A stretch of 64,000 nt of DNA from Peptococcaceae bacterium BICA1-8 (lineage in GTDB: Bacteria > Bacillota > Peptococcia > Peptococcales > BICA1-8): NCBI GenBank assembly GCA_000802045.1, contig JUEF01000014.1, positions 1 through 64,000 of the forward strand. The letters run 5' to 3'. A program made the position numbers and the translations under genes. The notes below the pieces were generated by a model that was not told the DNA's origin, did not search any database, and saw only the letters and a list, made by a program, of their open reading frames with translations. Positions 1 through 9,321 of this stretch are shown in pieces. The stretch's first letter is position 1. The number at the start of each line of letters is the position of its first letter.

Positions 1-409
1 GCGCTCGGGTCGCTCCTCAGCGTATGCCCTATCCTCCCTTATGGTAAAGCATAGTTAGTATAACATTAATAACTATTTGATTGGAATACCAAAAACCCAA
101 ATTGTCCTTGACACAGGGTACACATTAGAATGTATAAAGGGAAAAATAGGGTCAGGCTTTTATAATTTGGTAATTATTGTAAAACGTAAGAAAATACTAC
201 TAATAGGTGATTATATGGCTAGGTTTTAAGATTATAATTATTACCATTGAAAACTAGGAGCTTCCTTTGGATCTAGGCAGACAATTTAAACTAATAGAAA
301 AATTATGGTAAAGGTTAATTTATTTAAAAATGCAGGGGAAAAAGCCTATTTTGTCTAATAGTAACTTGTAAAAAAATTAATATAAAGACTAATTTAGGAG
401 TTGGTTAGG
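1..409. other. intergenic leader upstream of the first regulator
   Basis: I see no convincing gene here. The stretch is very AT-rich apart from the first 40 bases. Around 149-158 there is a GGGTCAGGCTTTTA-like string that resembles one arm of the REP-type palindrome seen near 23.9 kb, but without a partner arm. A TTGACA-like hexamer near 109-114 is followed by TATAAA only after about 19 bases, so a sigma-70 promoter is possible but weak. The ribosome site TTAGGAG lies directly before the first gene. Confidence 0.5.
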
Positions 410-2311
410 TTGTATCATACGGAAATTGCATATATTACTCCAGATGAAGATTTATATGATTTGGTTAATGAGTTGAAGTCGAAATTTTCTGAACCGATTT
501 TAGTTAAAAAGTCTTTTCTGGATGAAGCAGTTCAGGTTGGCGTTGACTTAGAGAGGGAAGGAATAAGTGTCATAGTGTCAAGAGGAGGCACAACTGATAT
601 GTTGCGCAACTCCAAAATATCTATTCCAATTATTGATATTCCAATTACGGAATATGATGTTATTGGTATTTTAGACCAGGCCAGAAGGATTTCAAGCAAA
701 TTTGCGATTATTGGATTTGATACTTTAATTAATGGTATCGAGTCTATAGCCCCTATTTGGAATGTAGAGATTAAGAAGTTTCTCGTTAAGAACCAAAAGG
801 AAGTCAAAAAAGCAGTCAAAGAAGCAAAAGATTTGGGAATTACAGTAGTCGTAGGGGGGCAAGCAACTGTAGATTATGCCAATGAATTAGGAGAAATGAA
901 GGCAATTTTAATAAAATCTAAAAAGCCTGCGGTATTATCTTCAATAAAGGAAGCAATTAGAGTATTAGAAGCACTTAGGAAAGAACGGGAGATGGGGCAA
1001 AGATTAACAAGCCTATTAGATTCAATACATGAAGGTATCATTTCTGTAGATAAAGCTGGAAGGATTACGCATTTTAATGATTATCTTGTTAAAATAATGA
1101 ATTTGGAAAATAAAATTGCCGTAGGTAGTTTTATTGATGAGATATTAGGTGACAAATCTATTATTCCTTCAATAAATAATGGTCAAAAGTGGGTAGACGA
1201 AATTAGGACTATAAAAGGCGTTGCTTTTATATGCGATCTAACACCTATTTACATCAATAAGGAGAATTTAGGTGCAATTATTAGTTTTAGGGTATTAGAA
1301 GAGATACAAAAACTTGAGCACAATGTACGTAGGAAGCTTTATCAAAAGGGGCATGTGGCAAAATATAGATTTACGGATATAATACGAAGACCAAATTTAT
1401 CATTGGAAAAACTAATTGAAAAGGCTAATTCTTATGCTAAGGTTGATTCAACAATATTAATTTATGGTGAAAGCGGAACAGGCAAAGAGCTGTTTGCTCA
1501 GAGTTTACATAATGAAAGTAGTTGTAAAAATGGACCTTTTGTAGCCATAAATTGTGCTGCCCTACCAGAAAATTTACTTGAAAGTGAACTTTTTGGCTAT
1601 GTTGAAGGAGCTTTTACTGGTGCTAGAAAAGGTGGTAAACCGGGGTTATTTGAAATTGCTCATGGTGGTACACTATTTCTTGATGAGATTGGAGAAATTT
1701 CACCATTTGTACAAGCCAGACTATTAAGGGCTTTAGAAGAGCGGCAAATAATGAGAATAGGAGATGATAAGGTAATCCCTGTTGACGTAAGAATTATATG
1801 TGCGACGAATAAAAATCTAAGAAAAATGGTAAGTGATAATATATTTAGAGAAGACCTCTTTTATAGAATTAATATTCTAAGGCTAGAGATGCCACCACTT
1901 CGAGAAAGGATCGAAGATATTGATTTATTAGTTCAATACTTCCTGGAAACGTTTGGTCTAAAGCTTAATAAAAAAAGCTTATTAATAGATGGCGAAAGTA
2001 TGCAGGTATTGAGAAATTATAAATGGCCAGGTAACATTCGTGAACTCAAAAATGTAATTGAAAGACTAGTCATTAGCTCAAATAAAGATAAAGGAAGCAT
2101 TACCTTTAGTGATGTTATTGATATTTTAGATGAAGGCTTTGAAATGCGTAAAACTTCTCCCAAACATCACTTTGGTAGTAAAACAAGTATTTTATATGAA
2201 GAAGAGATGAAATTAATTAGTAAGGTTTTAGAAGAGACCGGAGGTAATAAAGCGGAAACTGCAAGACGTTTAGGTATTAGTAAAACAACCCTATGGAGAA
2301 AGTTAAAATAA
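410..2311 (+). CDS. PrpR-type sigma-54-dependent transcriptional activator
   Basis: This is an enhancer-binding regulator of about 633 residues. The N-terminal PrpR_N-like sensor (about residues 5-190) is of the kind that binds small carboxylates or their CoA/propionate-type metabolites. A PAS-like segment (about 200-310) follows, then the AAA+ sigma-54 interaction domain with Walker A GESGTGKE, the sigma-54 contact loop GAFTGA and Walker B LFLDEIGE, and a Fis-type HTH at the C-terminus (GGNKAETARRLGISKTTLWR). I prefer the TTG at 410: the AGGAG ends at 400, giving nine bases of spacing, while the in-frame TTG at 401 would touch the ribosome site. A sigma-54 promoter and a long palindrome lie just downstream, so its target is almost certainly the following operon. 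The ligand is unknown. Confidence 0.9.
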   Translation: MYHTEIAYITPDEDLYDLVNELKSKFSEPILVKKSFLDEAVQVGVDLEREGISVIVSRGGTTDMLRNSKISIPIIDIPITEYDVIGILDQARRISSKFAIIGFDTLINGIESIAPIWNVEIKKFLVKNQKEVKKAVKEAKDLGITVVVGGQATVDYANELGEMKAILIKSKKPAVLSSIKEAIRVLEALRKEREMGQRLTSLLDSIHEGIISVDKAGRITHFNDYLVKIMNLENKIAVGSFIDEILGDKSIIPSINNGQKWVDEIRTIKGVAFICDLTPIYINKENLGAIISFRVLEEIQKLEHNVRRKLYQKGHVAKYRFTDIIRRPNLSLEKLIEKANSYAKVDSTILIYGESGTGKELFAQSLHNESSCKNGPFVAINCAALPENLLESELFGYVEGAFTGARKGGKPGLFEIAHGGTLFLDEIGEISPFVQARLLRALEERQIMRIGDDKVIPVDVRIICATNKNLRKMVSDNIFREDLFYRINILRLEMPPLRERIEDIDLLVQYFLETFGLKLNKKSLLIDGESMQVLRNYKWPGNIRELKNVIERLVISSNKDKGSITFSDVIDILDEGFEMRKTSPKHHFGSKTSILYEEEMKLISKVLEETGGNKAETARRLGISKTTLWRKLK

Positions 2312-2332
2312 TCCTAATGGTTTCATAATGGG

Positions 2333-2378
2333 ATATAGAAATGAAACGGTTTATTTTGAAACCGTTTCATTTCTATAT
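2333..2378. promoter_or_regulatory. 20-bp-arm palindrome, probable activator site and terminator
   Basis: Perfect arms at 2333-2352 and 2359-2378 with a six-base loop contain ATGAAACGGTTT and its complement. The site starts 22 bases after the regulator stop codon and ends 60 bases upstream of the -24 element, the usual place for a sigma-54 activator site. Another GTTTCAT half-site lies at 2320-2326. The second PrpR-type operon (31.7 kb) has the same GTTTCA half-sites in the equivalent place. The hairpin may also end the regulator transcript. Confidence 0.65.
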
Positions 2379-2438
2379 ATATCGGATAATTACTTCGATT
2401 TATATGTGATTAATGTTTAATCTGCACGGTATTAATAG

Positions 2439-2454
2439 TGGCATGAATTTTGCA
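2439..2454 (+). promoter_or_regulatory. sigma-54 (-24/-12) promoter
   Basis: TGGCATG, four bases, then TTGCA matches the sigma-54 consensus TGGCAYG-N4-TTGCW exactly. It lies about 170 bases upstream of the cyclase-family gene and downstream of a PrpR-type activator gene, so it should drive the cyclase/TctCBA/cupin/SDR operon. Confidence 0.85.
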
Positions 2455-2626
2455 ATTAATTATAATGACATTAAGTTTTAGAAATGAGGGATAAAGTATA
2501 CGCCATATAAAATAGTGAATATATAAAAAGTTATTAATAATGTAATGAAAAAACAAAATAATTAGAATATTTGGAGATGGATAAAATATTACAAATATAA
2601 AATTACAACATTAGGAGTGTTTTGAT

Positions 2627-3292
2627 TTGGGAGAAATTATTGATCTTACATTACCTGTAAAAAAACATTGGAGATGGATGTTTAATAAGACAATTGAGCG
2701 CGACTATAAAATGGGAGACCCTTTACTTGAGGAAGTATTATATATGAATGTCCATTGTTTTACACACATTGACCCTCCATCCCATGCTTATTCTGATGGC
2801 AAAACAATAGATCAAATACCTTTGTCAGACTTAATAGGGATAGGGAAAATAATTGACTTATCAGATAAAGAAGCAAATTCTGAAATAACTGCAGATGATC
2901 TTAGTCAAAGGGGTGGGCATGTAGAACTAAATGATATTGTTATTATAAAGACATGTCAAGGAGTTAAACAGAGTATTGATTCACCTGAATTCTGGACTAC
3001 CTCTCCTTACATGGCAGAAACAGCTGGAGAATGGCTTATTGATAAGAAGGCAAAAGTTGTAGCCTTTGATTTCCCTCAAGATTATGTCTTAAGAGAGTTC
3101 TTTTTAGGGAAGATTCCTTCTTTAGAAGAAATGACAATGCATAAAATGCTTTTAGGTGCCGGAATTATTCAGGTCGAATATATAACTAATACACACTTAT
3201 TAAACACTAATTCTGTACAATTTTATGCCATACCCTTAAATCTAGTTGGCGCATCAGGATCTGCAGCACGTGTATTTGCTATACATAAATAA
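2627..3292 (+). CDS. cyclase-family (kynurenine-formamidase-like) metal hydrolase
   Basis: This 221-residue cytosolic protein belongs to the cyclase family (metal-dependent amidohydrolases such as bacterial kynurenine formamidase KynB). The metal-binding signature is recognisable as THIDPPSH around residues 47-54, close to the family pattern HxGTHxDxPxH, although the first His/Gly part reads NVHCF. Members hydrolyse amides, lactones or act on hydroxy-acid derivatives, so the name does not fix the substrate. The TTG start is supported by TTAGGAG about ten bases upstream. It is the first gene after the sigma-54 promoter and precedes a tricarboxylate-type transporter, so it probably acts on the imported acid. 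Confidence 0.8.
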   Translation: MGEIIDLTLPVKKHWRWMFNKTIERDYKMGDPLLEEVLYMNVHCFTHIDPPSHAYSDGKTIDQIPLSDLIGIGKIIDLSDKEANSEITADDLSQRGGHVELNDIVIIKTCQGVKQSIDSPEFWTTSPYMAETAGEWLIDKKAKVVAFDFPQDYVLREFFLGKIPSLEEMTMHKMLLGAGIIQVEYITNTHLLNTNSVQFYAIPLNLVGASGSAARVFAIHK

Positions 3293-3349
3293 TTTGAAAG
3301 GAGGTTTTATTTAAAAAACTTTCCAAATTTGAGAGGAGTGAATGTTTAA

Positions 3350-4414
3350 GTGAATAGAAAGTCTTTTGTATTGATATTAATTATTTTATTAGCACTAAGT
3401 TTGGTATTATCCGGTTGTGGTCAGAAAGAAAAACCTGCAGATCAAGGTACTGAAAAGGTTGAACAAAAAGAAGTTGAAAAATGGCCAACAAGACCAATCA
3501 CAATAATTGTAGGATTTAATGCTGGTGGCGGTATGGATGTTATGTCTAGAGCTATTGCGCCAGAATTAACTAAGTTTTTAGGCGTTGATGTAATAGTGCA
3601 AAACATGCCTGGTGCCGGAAGTGGAACTGCTGCAGAATATGTTCTTAAACAACCAGCAGATGGCTACACATTATTTGCAGCCAGTAGTGCCATATCTACA
3701 TTCCCTGCCATGGCCAATTCGGATGCAACCTATAAGAATTTGGGAATGTTGGCAATCCCCATTATTGCCGAACCAGCCTTCCAGGTTCCTAAAGATTCAC
3801 CTTATAAAGATATGAACGATCTTATTGAAGCGTGGAAAAAAGGTGGTACAACTGGGGCTAATACAGGTGTTGGCGGACTGTGGCATATACCTCAGTTGTT
3901 AGCAGTAGATGAAGTCGGTGGAGAGGTAACTTATGTACCTTATCCAAGCGGAAAAGAAGCTGCTTTATCAGTAGCTAAAGGTGAAGTGGATTGGGGTACA
4001 AGTGGTGCCTTAATGGAATCGGGAGAATTCTTCAAAGAAGGATTATCAAGACCATTAGCAATATTCAATGATAAGCCATATAATGTTCCCGGCTATGGGG
4101 ATATTCCACCGATTACTGATTTTATACCTGAGTTGAAGGATAAAATTGTAGCAGGTGCAGGCTGGAGAGGTCTTGCTTACAAACAAGGTATCCCCCAGGA
4201 GAGATTGGAAAAATTATACGAGGCAATTGAACATGCATTCCAAACGGAAAGTGTAAAAAAATTTTTATCAGATACTGGGCTTATTCCAGGTACCTACTAT
4301 AGAGCTGAGGCAGATAAAGCATATGAATTGACTTCTAGGATTCAATCCTGGTTACTTTATGATTTAGGAGTATCCAAAAGGTCACCAGAAGAGGTAGGCG
4401 TTCCGAGACCATAG
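3350..4414 (+). CDS. tctC: TTT-family (TctC/Bug) substrate-binding lipoprotein
   Basis: This 354-residue extracytoplasmic binding protein belongs to a tripartite tricarboxylate transporter. The N-terminus has a lipoprotein signal with lipobox LSGC at about residues 20-23, so the mature protein is lipid-anchored outside the membrane. The mature part starts with the TctC hallmark WPTRPITIIVGFNAGGGMD and has the later NMPGAGSGTAAEY loop that binds a carboxylate. The GTG start follows GAGAGGAG. It is followed by a hairpin and then by tctB and tctA, the usual order C-B-A. The Bug family is large and varied, so the transported acid cannot be read from sequence alone. Confidence 0.9.
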   Translation: MNRKSFVLILIILLALSLVLSGCGQKEKPADQGTEKVEQKEVEKWPTRPITIIVGFNAGGGMDVMSRAIAPELTKFLGVDVIVQNMPGAGSGTAAEYVLKQPADGYTLFAASSAISTFPAMANSDATYKNLGMLAIPIIAEPAFQVPKDSPYKDMNDLIEAWKKGGTTGANTGVGGLWHIPQLLAVDEVGGEVTYVPYPSGKEAALSVAKGEVDWGTSGALMESGEFFKEGLSRPLAIFNDKPYNVPGYGDIPPITDFIPELKDKIVAGAGWRGLAYKQGIPQERLEKLYEAIEHAFQTESVKKFLSDTGLIPGTYYRAEADKAYELTSRIQSWLLYDLGVSKRSPEEVGVPRP

Positions 4415-4426
4415 TAAGTAAATTGT

Positions 4427-4465
4427 CGTCTGTATAAGTTATAAATATAGTTATTTGTACAGACG
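4427..4465 (+). terminator. hairpin between tctC and tctB
   Basis: Arms 4427-4437 and 4455-4465 pair over 11 positions with one G-U wobble, followed by a T-rich run at 4470-4476. It probably works as a partial terminator or 3' stabiliser so that the binding protein is made in excess of the permease. It also shows that the tctB start cannot be at 4455. Confidence 0.7.
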
Positions 4466-4511
4466 CCAATTTTTTTATATTATTTACCTACTATTAAAAG
4501 GAGGTAGATCC

Positions 4512-4982
4512 TTGACTAAAGATGATAAGGAATTCATTTTAAGCTCAATATTAGTAGTATTTGGTTTATATATTACATACTTGTCACTTAATATTGATGT
4601 GAAATCTGATTTCGTTGAAAGTGCAGCTATATTTCCATTAATAATCTCCGTATCCTTTACGTTGTTTAGTAGTATATATTTTATAAAATCCTTGAAGTCA
4701 GGTGGTAAACCAAATATTCAAGAAATCAAAAAATCATTAATTTCAATGTATAAAGAACCATACTATCGGCAAGTTTCTTTTGCAATCGCCCTTGTTGCAG
4801 TCTATATATTTATTGGTGTCACCTATTTAAGTTTTTATATTTCTAGTTTTATTTTTATGTCTGTTATTTTAATTTTATTTGTAAAGCGAGTTAAAGTTAT
4901 TGTTTCTCTTTTATCCTCTTTATTAGTTACGGCAGTAATATATTTGATATTTTCCGAGCTTTTCAGAATACCTATAAATTAA
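4512..4982 (+). CDS. tctB: TTT-family small permease subunit TctB
   Basis: This is the small membrane subunit of the tripartite tricarboxylate transporter, about 156 residues with four predicted hydrophobic segments (roughly residues 10-30, 40-60, 85-110 and 115-150), the normal TctB size. The TTG at 4512 is chosen because AAAGGAGGT lies at 4497-4505. Reading further upstream would run into the intergenic hairpin. TctB proteins are poorly conserved, and the assignment rests on topology and the position between tctC and tctA. Confidence 0.8.
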   Translation: MTKDDKEFILSSILVVFGLYITYLSLNIDVKSDFVESAAIFPLIISVSFTLFSSIYFIKSLKSGGKPNIQEIKKSLISMYKEPYYRQVSFAIALVAVYIFIGVTYLSFYISSFIFMSVILILFVKRVKVIVSLLSSLLVTAVIYLIFSELFRIPIN

Positions 4983-5011
4983 TGTCTGAAATACAAAAAG
5001 GATGATAAATT

Positions 5012-6499
5012 ATGATACATATCGGTGAGATTCTTAGTCAGTTATTTTCGCTATATGGAATCTTTATTATGTCTTTAGGTGTAACCGTTGGTATACTAGG
5101 TGGGGCTCTGCCTGGAGTGTCTACGACGATGACTGTTGCTCTGGTTGCTACTGGTACATATACCATGGAGCCATTATGGGCAATAACTTTTTTGGCCGCT
5201 ACCCAGGTTGGAAGTACTTATGGTGGAAGTATTGCGGCAACAGTTTTAAATATACCAGGTACACCCTCGGCTGCGGCCACTGCTATAGAGGGTTACCCAT
5301 TGACAAGAAAAGGAGAAGCTGCTAAAGCCTTAAGTGTTAATGTAATTTCGTCTTTTTTTGGTAATACAATAGGGGCGATTTTATTAGTTATTACCTTACC
5401 ATTTATGCTTAAACTCTCTATGAAATTTGGGCCTTGGGAACTTTTCTGGTTTGCTATCTTCGGAGTTGTTATCTGTGCAAAACTTTCAAGAGCCAATTTT
5501 GTAAAGGGGTTAATTGCCTCTTCTTTAGGTTTGTTTTTAGCTATGATTGGAATAGATCCAATATGGGGTACACATAGGTTTACCTTTGATATTTTATACT
5601 TAACTGATGGTATACCTCTAATTCCTGCAATGGTTGGGTTATATGGAATGTCTGAAGTATTCACCTCATTAACTGATCATAAAGTGGAACCAATTTTCTT
5701 TAAAGAAGCAAAACTATTTCAATTTAATGAATGGGCTAAATATAAAATATTATCTTTGAGGGCAGCATTATTAGGTTTTATAATAGGGGTTATTCCAGGG
5801 GTAGGAGCAAATATTGCTTCATGGGTCGGGTATGACCACGCTTATTCAACAAGTAAACAGCCTGAACAATTTGGGAAAGGTTCTATTGAAGGGCTTGTAG
5901 GCTCTGAATCCGCGAATAATGCATGTGTTCCAGGTGCGTATGCACCACTATTGGTGCTAGGAGTGCCAGGTGATGCGGTTACAGCAATTATTCTTGGAGT
6001 TTTAGTGGTTCACGGGGTACAGCCAGGTCCAACCTTCTTAAGAAGCAATCCGGATTTTTTATATCAAATAGCCCTGGCAATCATTTTTTCAGGAATACTG
6101 TTTTTAATAATAGGGACATTTATAGGTAGGGGTATAATAAAGCTCTTAGTGACACCATTACCTGCAATAATGGCTACTGTAACACTACTATGCGTTATTG
6201 GCTCTTATGCAATAAGCTTCCGAATTGAAGATGTTTATTTAATGTTTATATTTGGAATTTTGGGAATGTCGATGAAAAAATTTGATTTTCCAATAGCACC
6301 TTTAATATTAGGACTTATATTAGGCGGAACTTTAGGTGATGCAAATTTTAGAAGAAGTATTATTGCCGGGAAAGGTAGTTTCTTACCTTTTATAACTCGG
6401 CCAATTTCTTTAGTAATGGTTATTATGCTAGTTATTGTTTTATTTTTTGAATTTGTTTATCCTCTTCTTCGAAAGAAGAAACAATCTAAGGAGGTTTAA
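5012..6499 (+). CDS. tctA: TTT-family large permease subunit TctA
   Basis: This 495-residue integral membrane protein has about 11-12 hydrophobic helices. It has the TctA features GALPGVS near the N-terminus, YGGSIAATVLNIPGTP around residue 70, the matching second-half GVIPGVGANIASW around 260, and PGAYAPLLVLGVPG, reflecting the internal duplication of the family. It forms the sodium- or proton-driven channel partner of TctB and of the TctC lipoprotein encoded upstream. The cupin gene follows after only six bases, so they are one operon. Confidence 0.92.
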   Translation: MIHIGEILSQLFSLYGIFIMSLGVTVGILGGALPGVSTTMTVALVATGTYTMEPLWAITFLAATQVGSTYGGSIAATVLNIPGTPSAAATAIEGYPLTRKGEAAKALSVNVISSFFGNTIGAILLVITLPFMLKLSMKFGPWELFWFAIFGVVICAKLSRANFVKGLIASSLGLFLAMIGIDPIWGTHRFTFDILYLTDGIPLIPAMVGLYGMSEVFTSLTDHKVEPIFFKEAKLFQFNEWAKYKILSLRAALLGFIIGVIPGVGANIASWVGYDHAYSTSKQPEQFGKGSIEGLVGSESANNACVPGAYAPLLVLGVPGDAVTAIILGVLVVHGVQPGPTFLRSNPDFLYQIALAIIFSGILFLIIGTFIGRGIIKLLVTPLPAIMATVTLLCVIGSYAISFRIEDVYLMFIFGILGMSMKKFDFPIAPLILGLILGGTLGDANFRRSIIAGKGSFLPFITRPISLVMVIMLVIVLFFEFVYPLLRKKKQSKEV

Positions 6500-6505
6500 T
6501 TAAAA

Positions 6506-6931
6506 ATGGCAAAAAGGCATTCTGCGGTGGTTATGTATAGAGATAAGGTAGACGCTGATAAAATGTATGAAGTTCAATTAGAGCATCACTTTGGTATTGA
6601 TAAAACAACATGTAATAGCGAATCATTATGTATGTCCTTCGTAAGAATCCCCCCTGGGCATAAATCAAGGGCCCATTATCATATTAATGCAGAGCTAGGC
6701 CAATACTTTATTAAAGGAAGAGGCAAGTATTATATCGGTTGTGGAGTAACTGGAGAAGAAGAAGTATATGATTTGTTCCCGGGAACATTTATTCATATTC
6801 CAAGGGGAGCTATACATGTAATAGAGAATACAGGTGATGAAGATATAGAGTCCATCGCTGCATATCCCGTAACTAGTGGTGAAGAAACCGGTAAATTTTA
6901 TACGGAAGGCCCCTTAACACCAAAAAAATAA
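6506..6931 (+). CDS. cupin-domain protein
   Basis: This 141-residue single-domain cupin has cupin motif 1 visible as the metal-ligand stretch PGHKSRAHYHINAELGQYF (His, His, Glu pattern) and motif 2 as PGTFIHIPRGAIHVIEN. Such small cupins bind a metal and act as isomerases, epimerases or lyases of sugar or keto acids, or as binding proteins. An AGGAGG site overlaps the end of tctA, so it is translated from the same mRNA. Its place next to the SDR dehydrogenase suggests a step in converting the imported acid. The reaction is not known. Confidence 0.8.
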   Translation: MAKRHSAVVMYRDKVDADKMYEVQLEHHFGIDKTTCNSESLCMSFVRIPPGHKSRAHYHINAELGQYFIKGRGKYYIGCGVTGEEEVYDLFPGTFIHIPRGAIHVIENTGDEDIESIAAYPVTSGEETGKFYTEGPLTPKK

Positions 6932-6962
6932 TGAATAAAAAAAAGAAAAGGGGGTAATATCG

Positions 6963-7721
6963 TTGGAATTGTTTTCAATTAAAGACCGTGTATTTGTGGT
7001 CACCGGTGGTGCTCAAGGCATTGGCCTTAATTATGTAAAGGGTCTGGCAAAAGCCGGTGCACGTTTAGCTATTTGTGACAAACAAGAAGATAAAGTAAGA
7101 AGTGTTGAAAAAGATTTAAAGCAACAAGGATATGAAATTATTGCAGATGGTGTTGATGTAACTAATAAGCTACAGATAGATAACTTTATTAATAAAGTAG
7201 TTAAAAATTATAATCAAATAGATGTCTTAGTAAATAACGCAGGTGTGCTTTTACGTAGAATGCCTGAAGAAATGACAGAGGAAGAATGGGATCTTATCCA
7301 GGATGTAAATGTCAAAGGGACTTTTCTTTTTTCTCAAATAGTAGGAAGAGAAATGATTAAACAGAAGGATGGAGTTATTATTAATATTGCTTCTATAGCT
7401 TCCCGGCAAGCCTTAGATAGGAGATTAGGTTATTGCACCTCAAAGGCAGCTGTTGAACATCTTACGAGAACGCTTGCCTTTGAATGGGGTAAGCATAATA
7501 TACGTGTTAATGCGATTGCTCCAGGATATATAAAATCTGATATGAATGCTGACCTAAGGGCAAATCCTGATATCTATAATAAAATGGTTAGTGAGGTTCC
7601 TCTTGGTCGTTTTGGAGAAGCTGAAGATTTATTAGGAACGCTAATTTATCTTAGTTCGGAAGCATCTAAGTATGTAACAGGGCAAACTTTATATGTTGAT
7701 GGTGGTAAAACAACACACTGA
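6963..7721 (+). CDS. SDR-family NAD(P)-dependent oxidoreductase
   Basis: This is a classical short-chain dehydrogenase/reductase of 252 residues. It has the nucleotide-binding motif TGGAQGIG near residue 12, the structural NNAG motif (LVNNAGVL) near 90, the catalytic Ser (NIASIAS) near 140, the YxxxK pair (YCTSK) near 155-159, and the C-terminal GQTLYVDGG. It would oxidise or reduce a hydroxyl or keto group of the substrate handled by this operon. The TTG start has a GGGGGT site eight bases upstream. The family is too broad to name a substrate. Confidence 0.88.
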   Translation: MELFSIKDRVFVVTGGAQGIGLNYVKGLAKAGARLAICDKQEDKVRSVEKDLKQQGYEIIADGVDVTNKLQIDNFINKVVKNYNQIDVLVNNAGVLLRRMPEEMTEEEWDLIQDVNVKGTFLFSQIVGREMIKQKDGVIINIASIASRQALDRRLGYCTSKAAVEHLTRTLAFEWGKHNIRVNAIAPGYIKSDMNADLRANPDIYNKMVSEVPLGRFGEAEDLLGTLIYLSSEASKYVTGQTLYVDGGKTTH

Positions 7722-7802
7722 TTTCTGATATCAGGATCTATGATAGATGCAGATTAGTATAATCCGAAGATATACATCTAGGTATTAAGTTTGGGGGTAG
7801 CA

Positions 7803-8981
7803 ATGAGGAGTACAAAATTTCGCATCCCATTATATCTTTTTGTTGTAACATTGTATTGGCTATCTTTGTATGCCTATATTCCTTATCTAGCCCCCTATGC
7901 TGAGTCTATGGGGGCTTCTTACCGGCTTGTGGGGTTAATCCTAGGCTTATATGGATTTATCCAGTTAGTAATTCGTATTCCTTTAGGAATCCTCTCCGAT
8001 TCCATTAGACGTCGTAAGATATTCATTATTGTGAGCTTGTTGCTGGCTTTAATTAGTAGCTTAGGGTTTATGTATTTTCCTAATCCATATTTGATGCTTT
8101 TTTTCCGTGCTATTGCTGGAGCAGCCGCAGCCGGTTGGGTTATTTTTACTGTGCTTTTTTCTAGTTATTTTGGAGATAGGGATGCTCCAAAAGCAATAGG
8201 TTATATTAGCTCGTGCAGTTTTACTGGTCAGGTCGTTGCCCTGTTATTAGGAGCGGTTGCTGCTCAGTATTTTTCCTGGCAGTTAACTTTTGGCATTGCT
8301 ATTATTGCATCTCTGCTGGGGTTCATACTTAGCTTTGCGATAATTGAAAGTAAACCTGAAATCAGGGTAAAAATAGAGATTAGTAAATTTTCTGTTATAA
8401 GAGAAAATAAAAATTTGGTTTCAGTCTCCCTTCTCGCTATATTAACTCAGATTATCACTTATGCTACCATGTATGGTTTTACACCATTACTGGCTAAAGA
8501 TATTGGGGCTAATAATTTTGAACTAGGCATCTTAACAGCACTGGCCATAATTCCCGGAATTTTTATCTCTTCTCTTACAGGATTTTTCACCGAACGGTTT
8601 GGAGAAAGACCTACTATAGTATGTGGATTTTTAATGATGACAATTTATTCAATAACCATTCCTTTTTTAAGCCATATATATCTTCTATATTTAGCCCAGT
8701 TTATAGGTGGCATTGGACGCAATTTAATTTTCCCCTTACTAATGGGGTTAAGCATAAAAGGAGTTGCCACTGAAATAAAGGGTACTGCAATGGGAGTTTT
8801 TCAGGCGCTCTATAGTCTAGGTATGTTTGCGGGTCCTATTATTTTAGGTTTCGCAAGTGAATACTTTGGACTCAATTTCGGTTTTATTTTCATTGGTTTA
8901 ATAAGCTTGCTGGGTGCGATATTGACCTTAAAGATAATAAATAGCAGCTCTTTACCAAAAGTTAATTTATTTAGCAGATAA
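7803..8981 (+). CDS. MFS transporter
   Basis: This 392-residue major facilitator protein has 12 predicted transmembrane helices in two halves. The loop 2-3 motif is visible as RIPLGILSDSIRRRK (about residues 60-75, the MFS G-x-L-(S/A)-D-x-x-x-R-R/K pattern). ATG at 7803 is preferred over TTG at 7791 because the GGGGGT ribosome site lies between them. It is separated from the SDR gene by about 80 bases and ends the module. It may export an end product or import a related acid, and nothing in the sequence fixes its substrate. Confidence 0.82.
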   Translation: MRSTKFRIPLYLFVVTLYWLSLYAYIPYLAPYAESMGASYRLVGLILGLYGFIQLVIRIPLGILSDSIRRRKIFIIVSLLLALISSLGFMYFPNPYLMLFFRAIAGAAAAGWVIFTVLFSSYFGDRDAPKAIGYISSCSFTGQVVALLLGAVAAQYFSWQLTFGIAIIASLLGFILSFAIIESKPEIRVKIEISKFSVIRENKNLVSVSLLAILTQIITYATMYGFTPLLAKDIGANNFELGILTALAIIPGIFISSLTGFFTERFGERPTIVCGFLMMTIYSITIPFLSHIYLLYLAQFIGGIGRNLIFPLLMGLSIKGVATEIKGTAMGVFQALYSLGMFAGPIILGFASEYFGLNFGFIFIGLISLLGAILTLKIINSSSLPKVNLFSR

Positions 8982-9098
8982 GTGAATTTTCGAAATGATA
9001 TAAGAAGGATGAATGATTTTTTCGAATACCTTTAAAATAATAGAAAATTATGGTAATATACAACTATGAAAATTTAAAGTTGGTTAAATACTGAGGAG

Positions 9099-9284
9099 GC
9101 TCCAATTAATCTTTTCATTTTTGATAATCGAATTGAAATAATCAGTCCAGGTAAATTACCAAATAACCTAAGCATAGAATATATAAGGTATGGAATTTCG
9201 GTGATTCGTAATCCAATTATTACTTCGTTTGCCACTAAACTGTTGCCTTATCATCGCCTCTATTGTAGTATAATAAGCATATAA
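9099..9284 (+). pseudogene. fragment of an AlbA_2/RecG-like ATP-binding regulator
   Basis: An open frame without a start codon translates to a recognisable piece of the C-terminal region of AlbA_2-type putative transcriptional regulators (ATP-binding, RecG-related). It contains FDNRIEIISPGKLPNNL and then ISVIRNPIITSFATKLLPY, both hallmarks of that family. The frame then degenerates and stops, and there is no upstream domain. It is a decayed remnant lying between the MFS gene and a toxin-antitoxin pair, which marks this spot as a past insertion or deletion site. Confidence 0.7.
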
Positions 9285-9321
9285 TAAGGATACAATAATG
9301 CTACGAAACGAGGTGATCGGG

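Noticed and set aside
100..140. TTGACA...TATAAA as sigma-70 promoter for the first regulator
   Set aside because: The spacing of about 19 bases and the distance of nearly 300 bases to the gene make it unconvincing.
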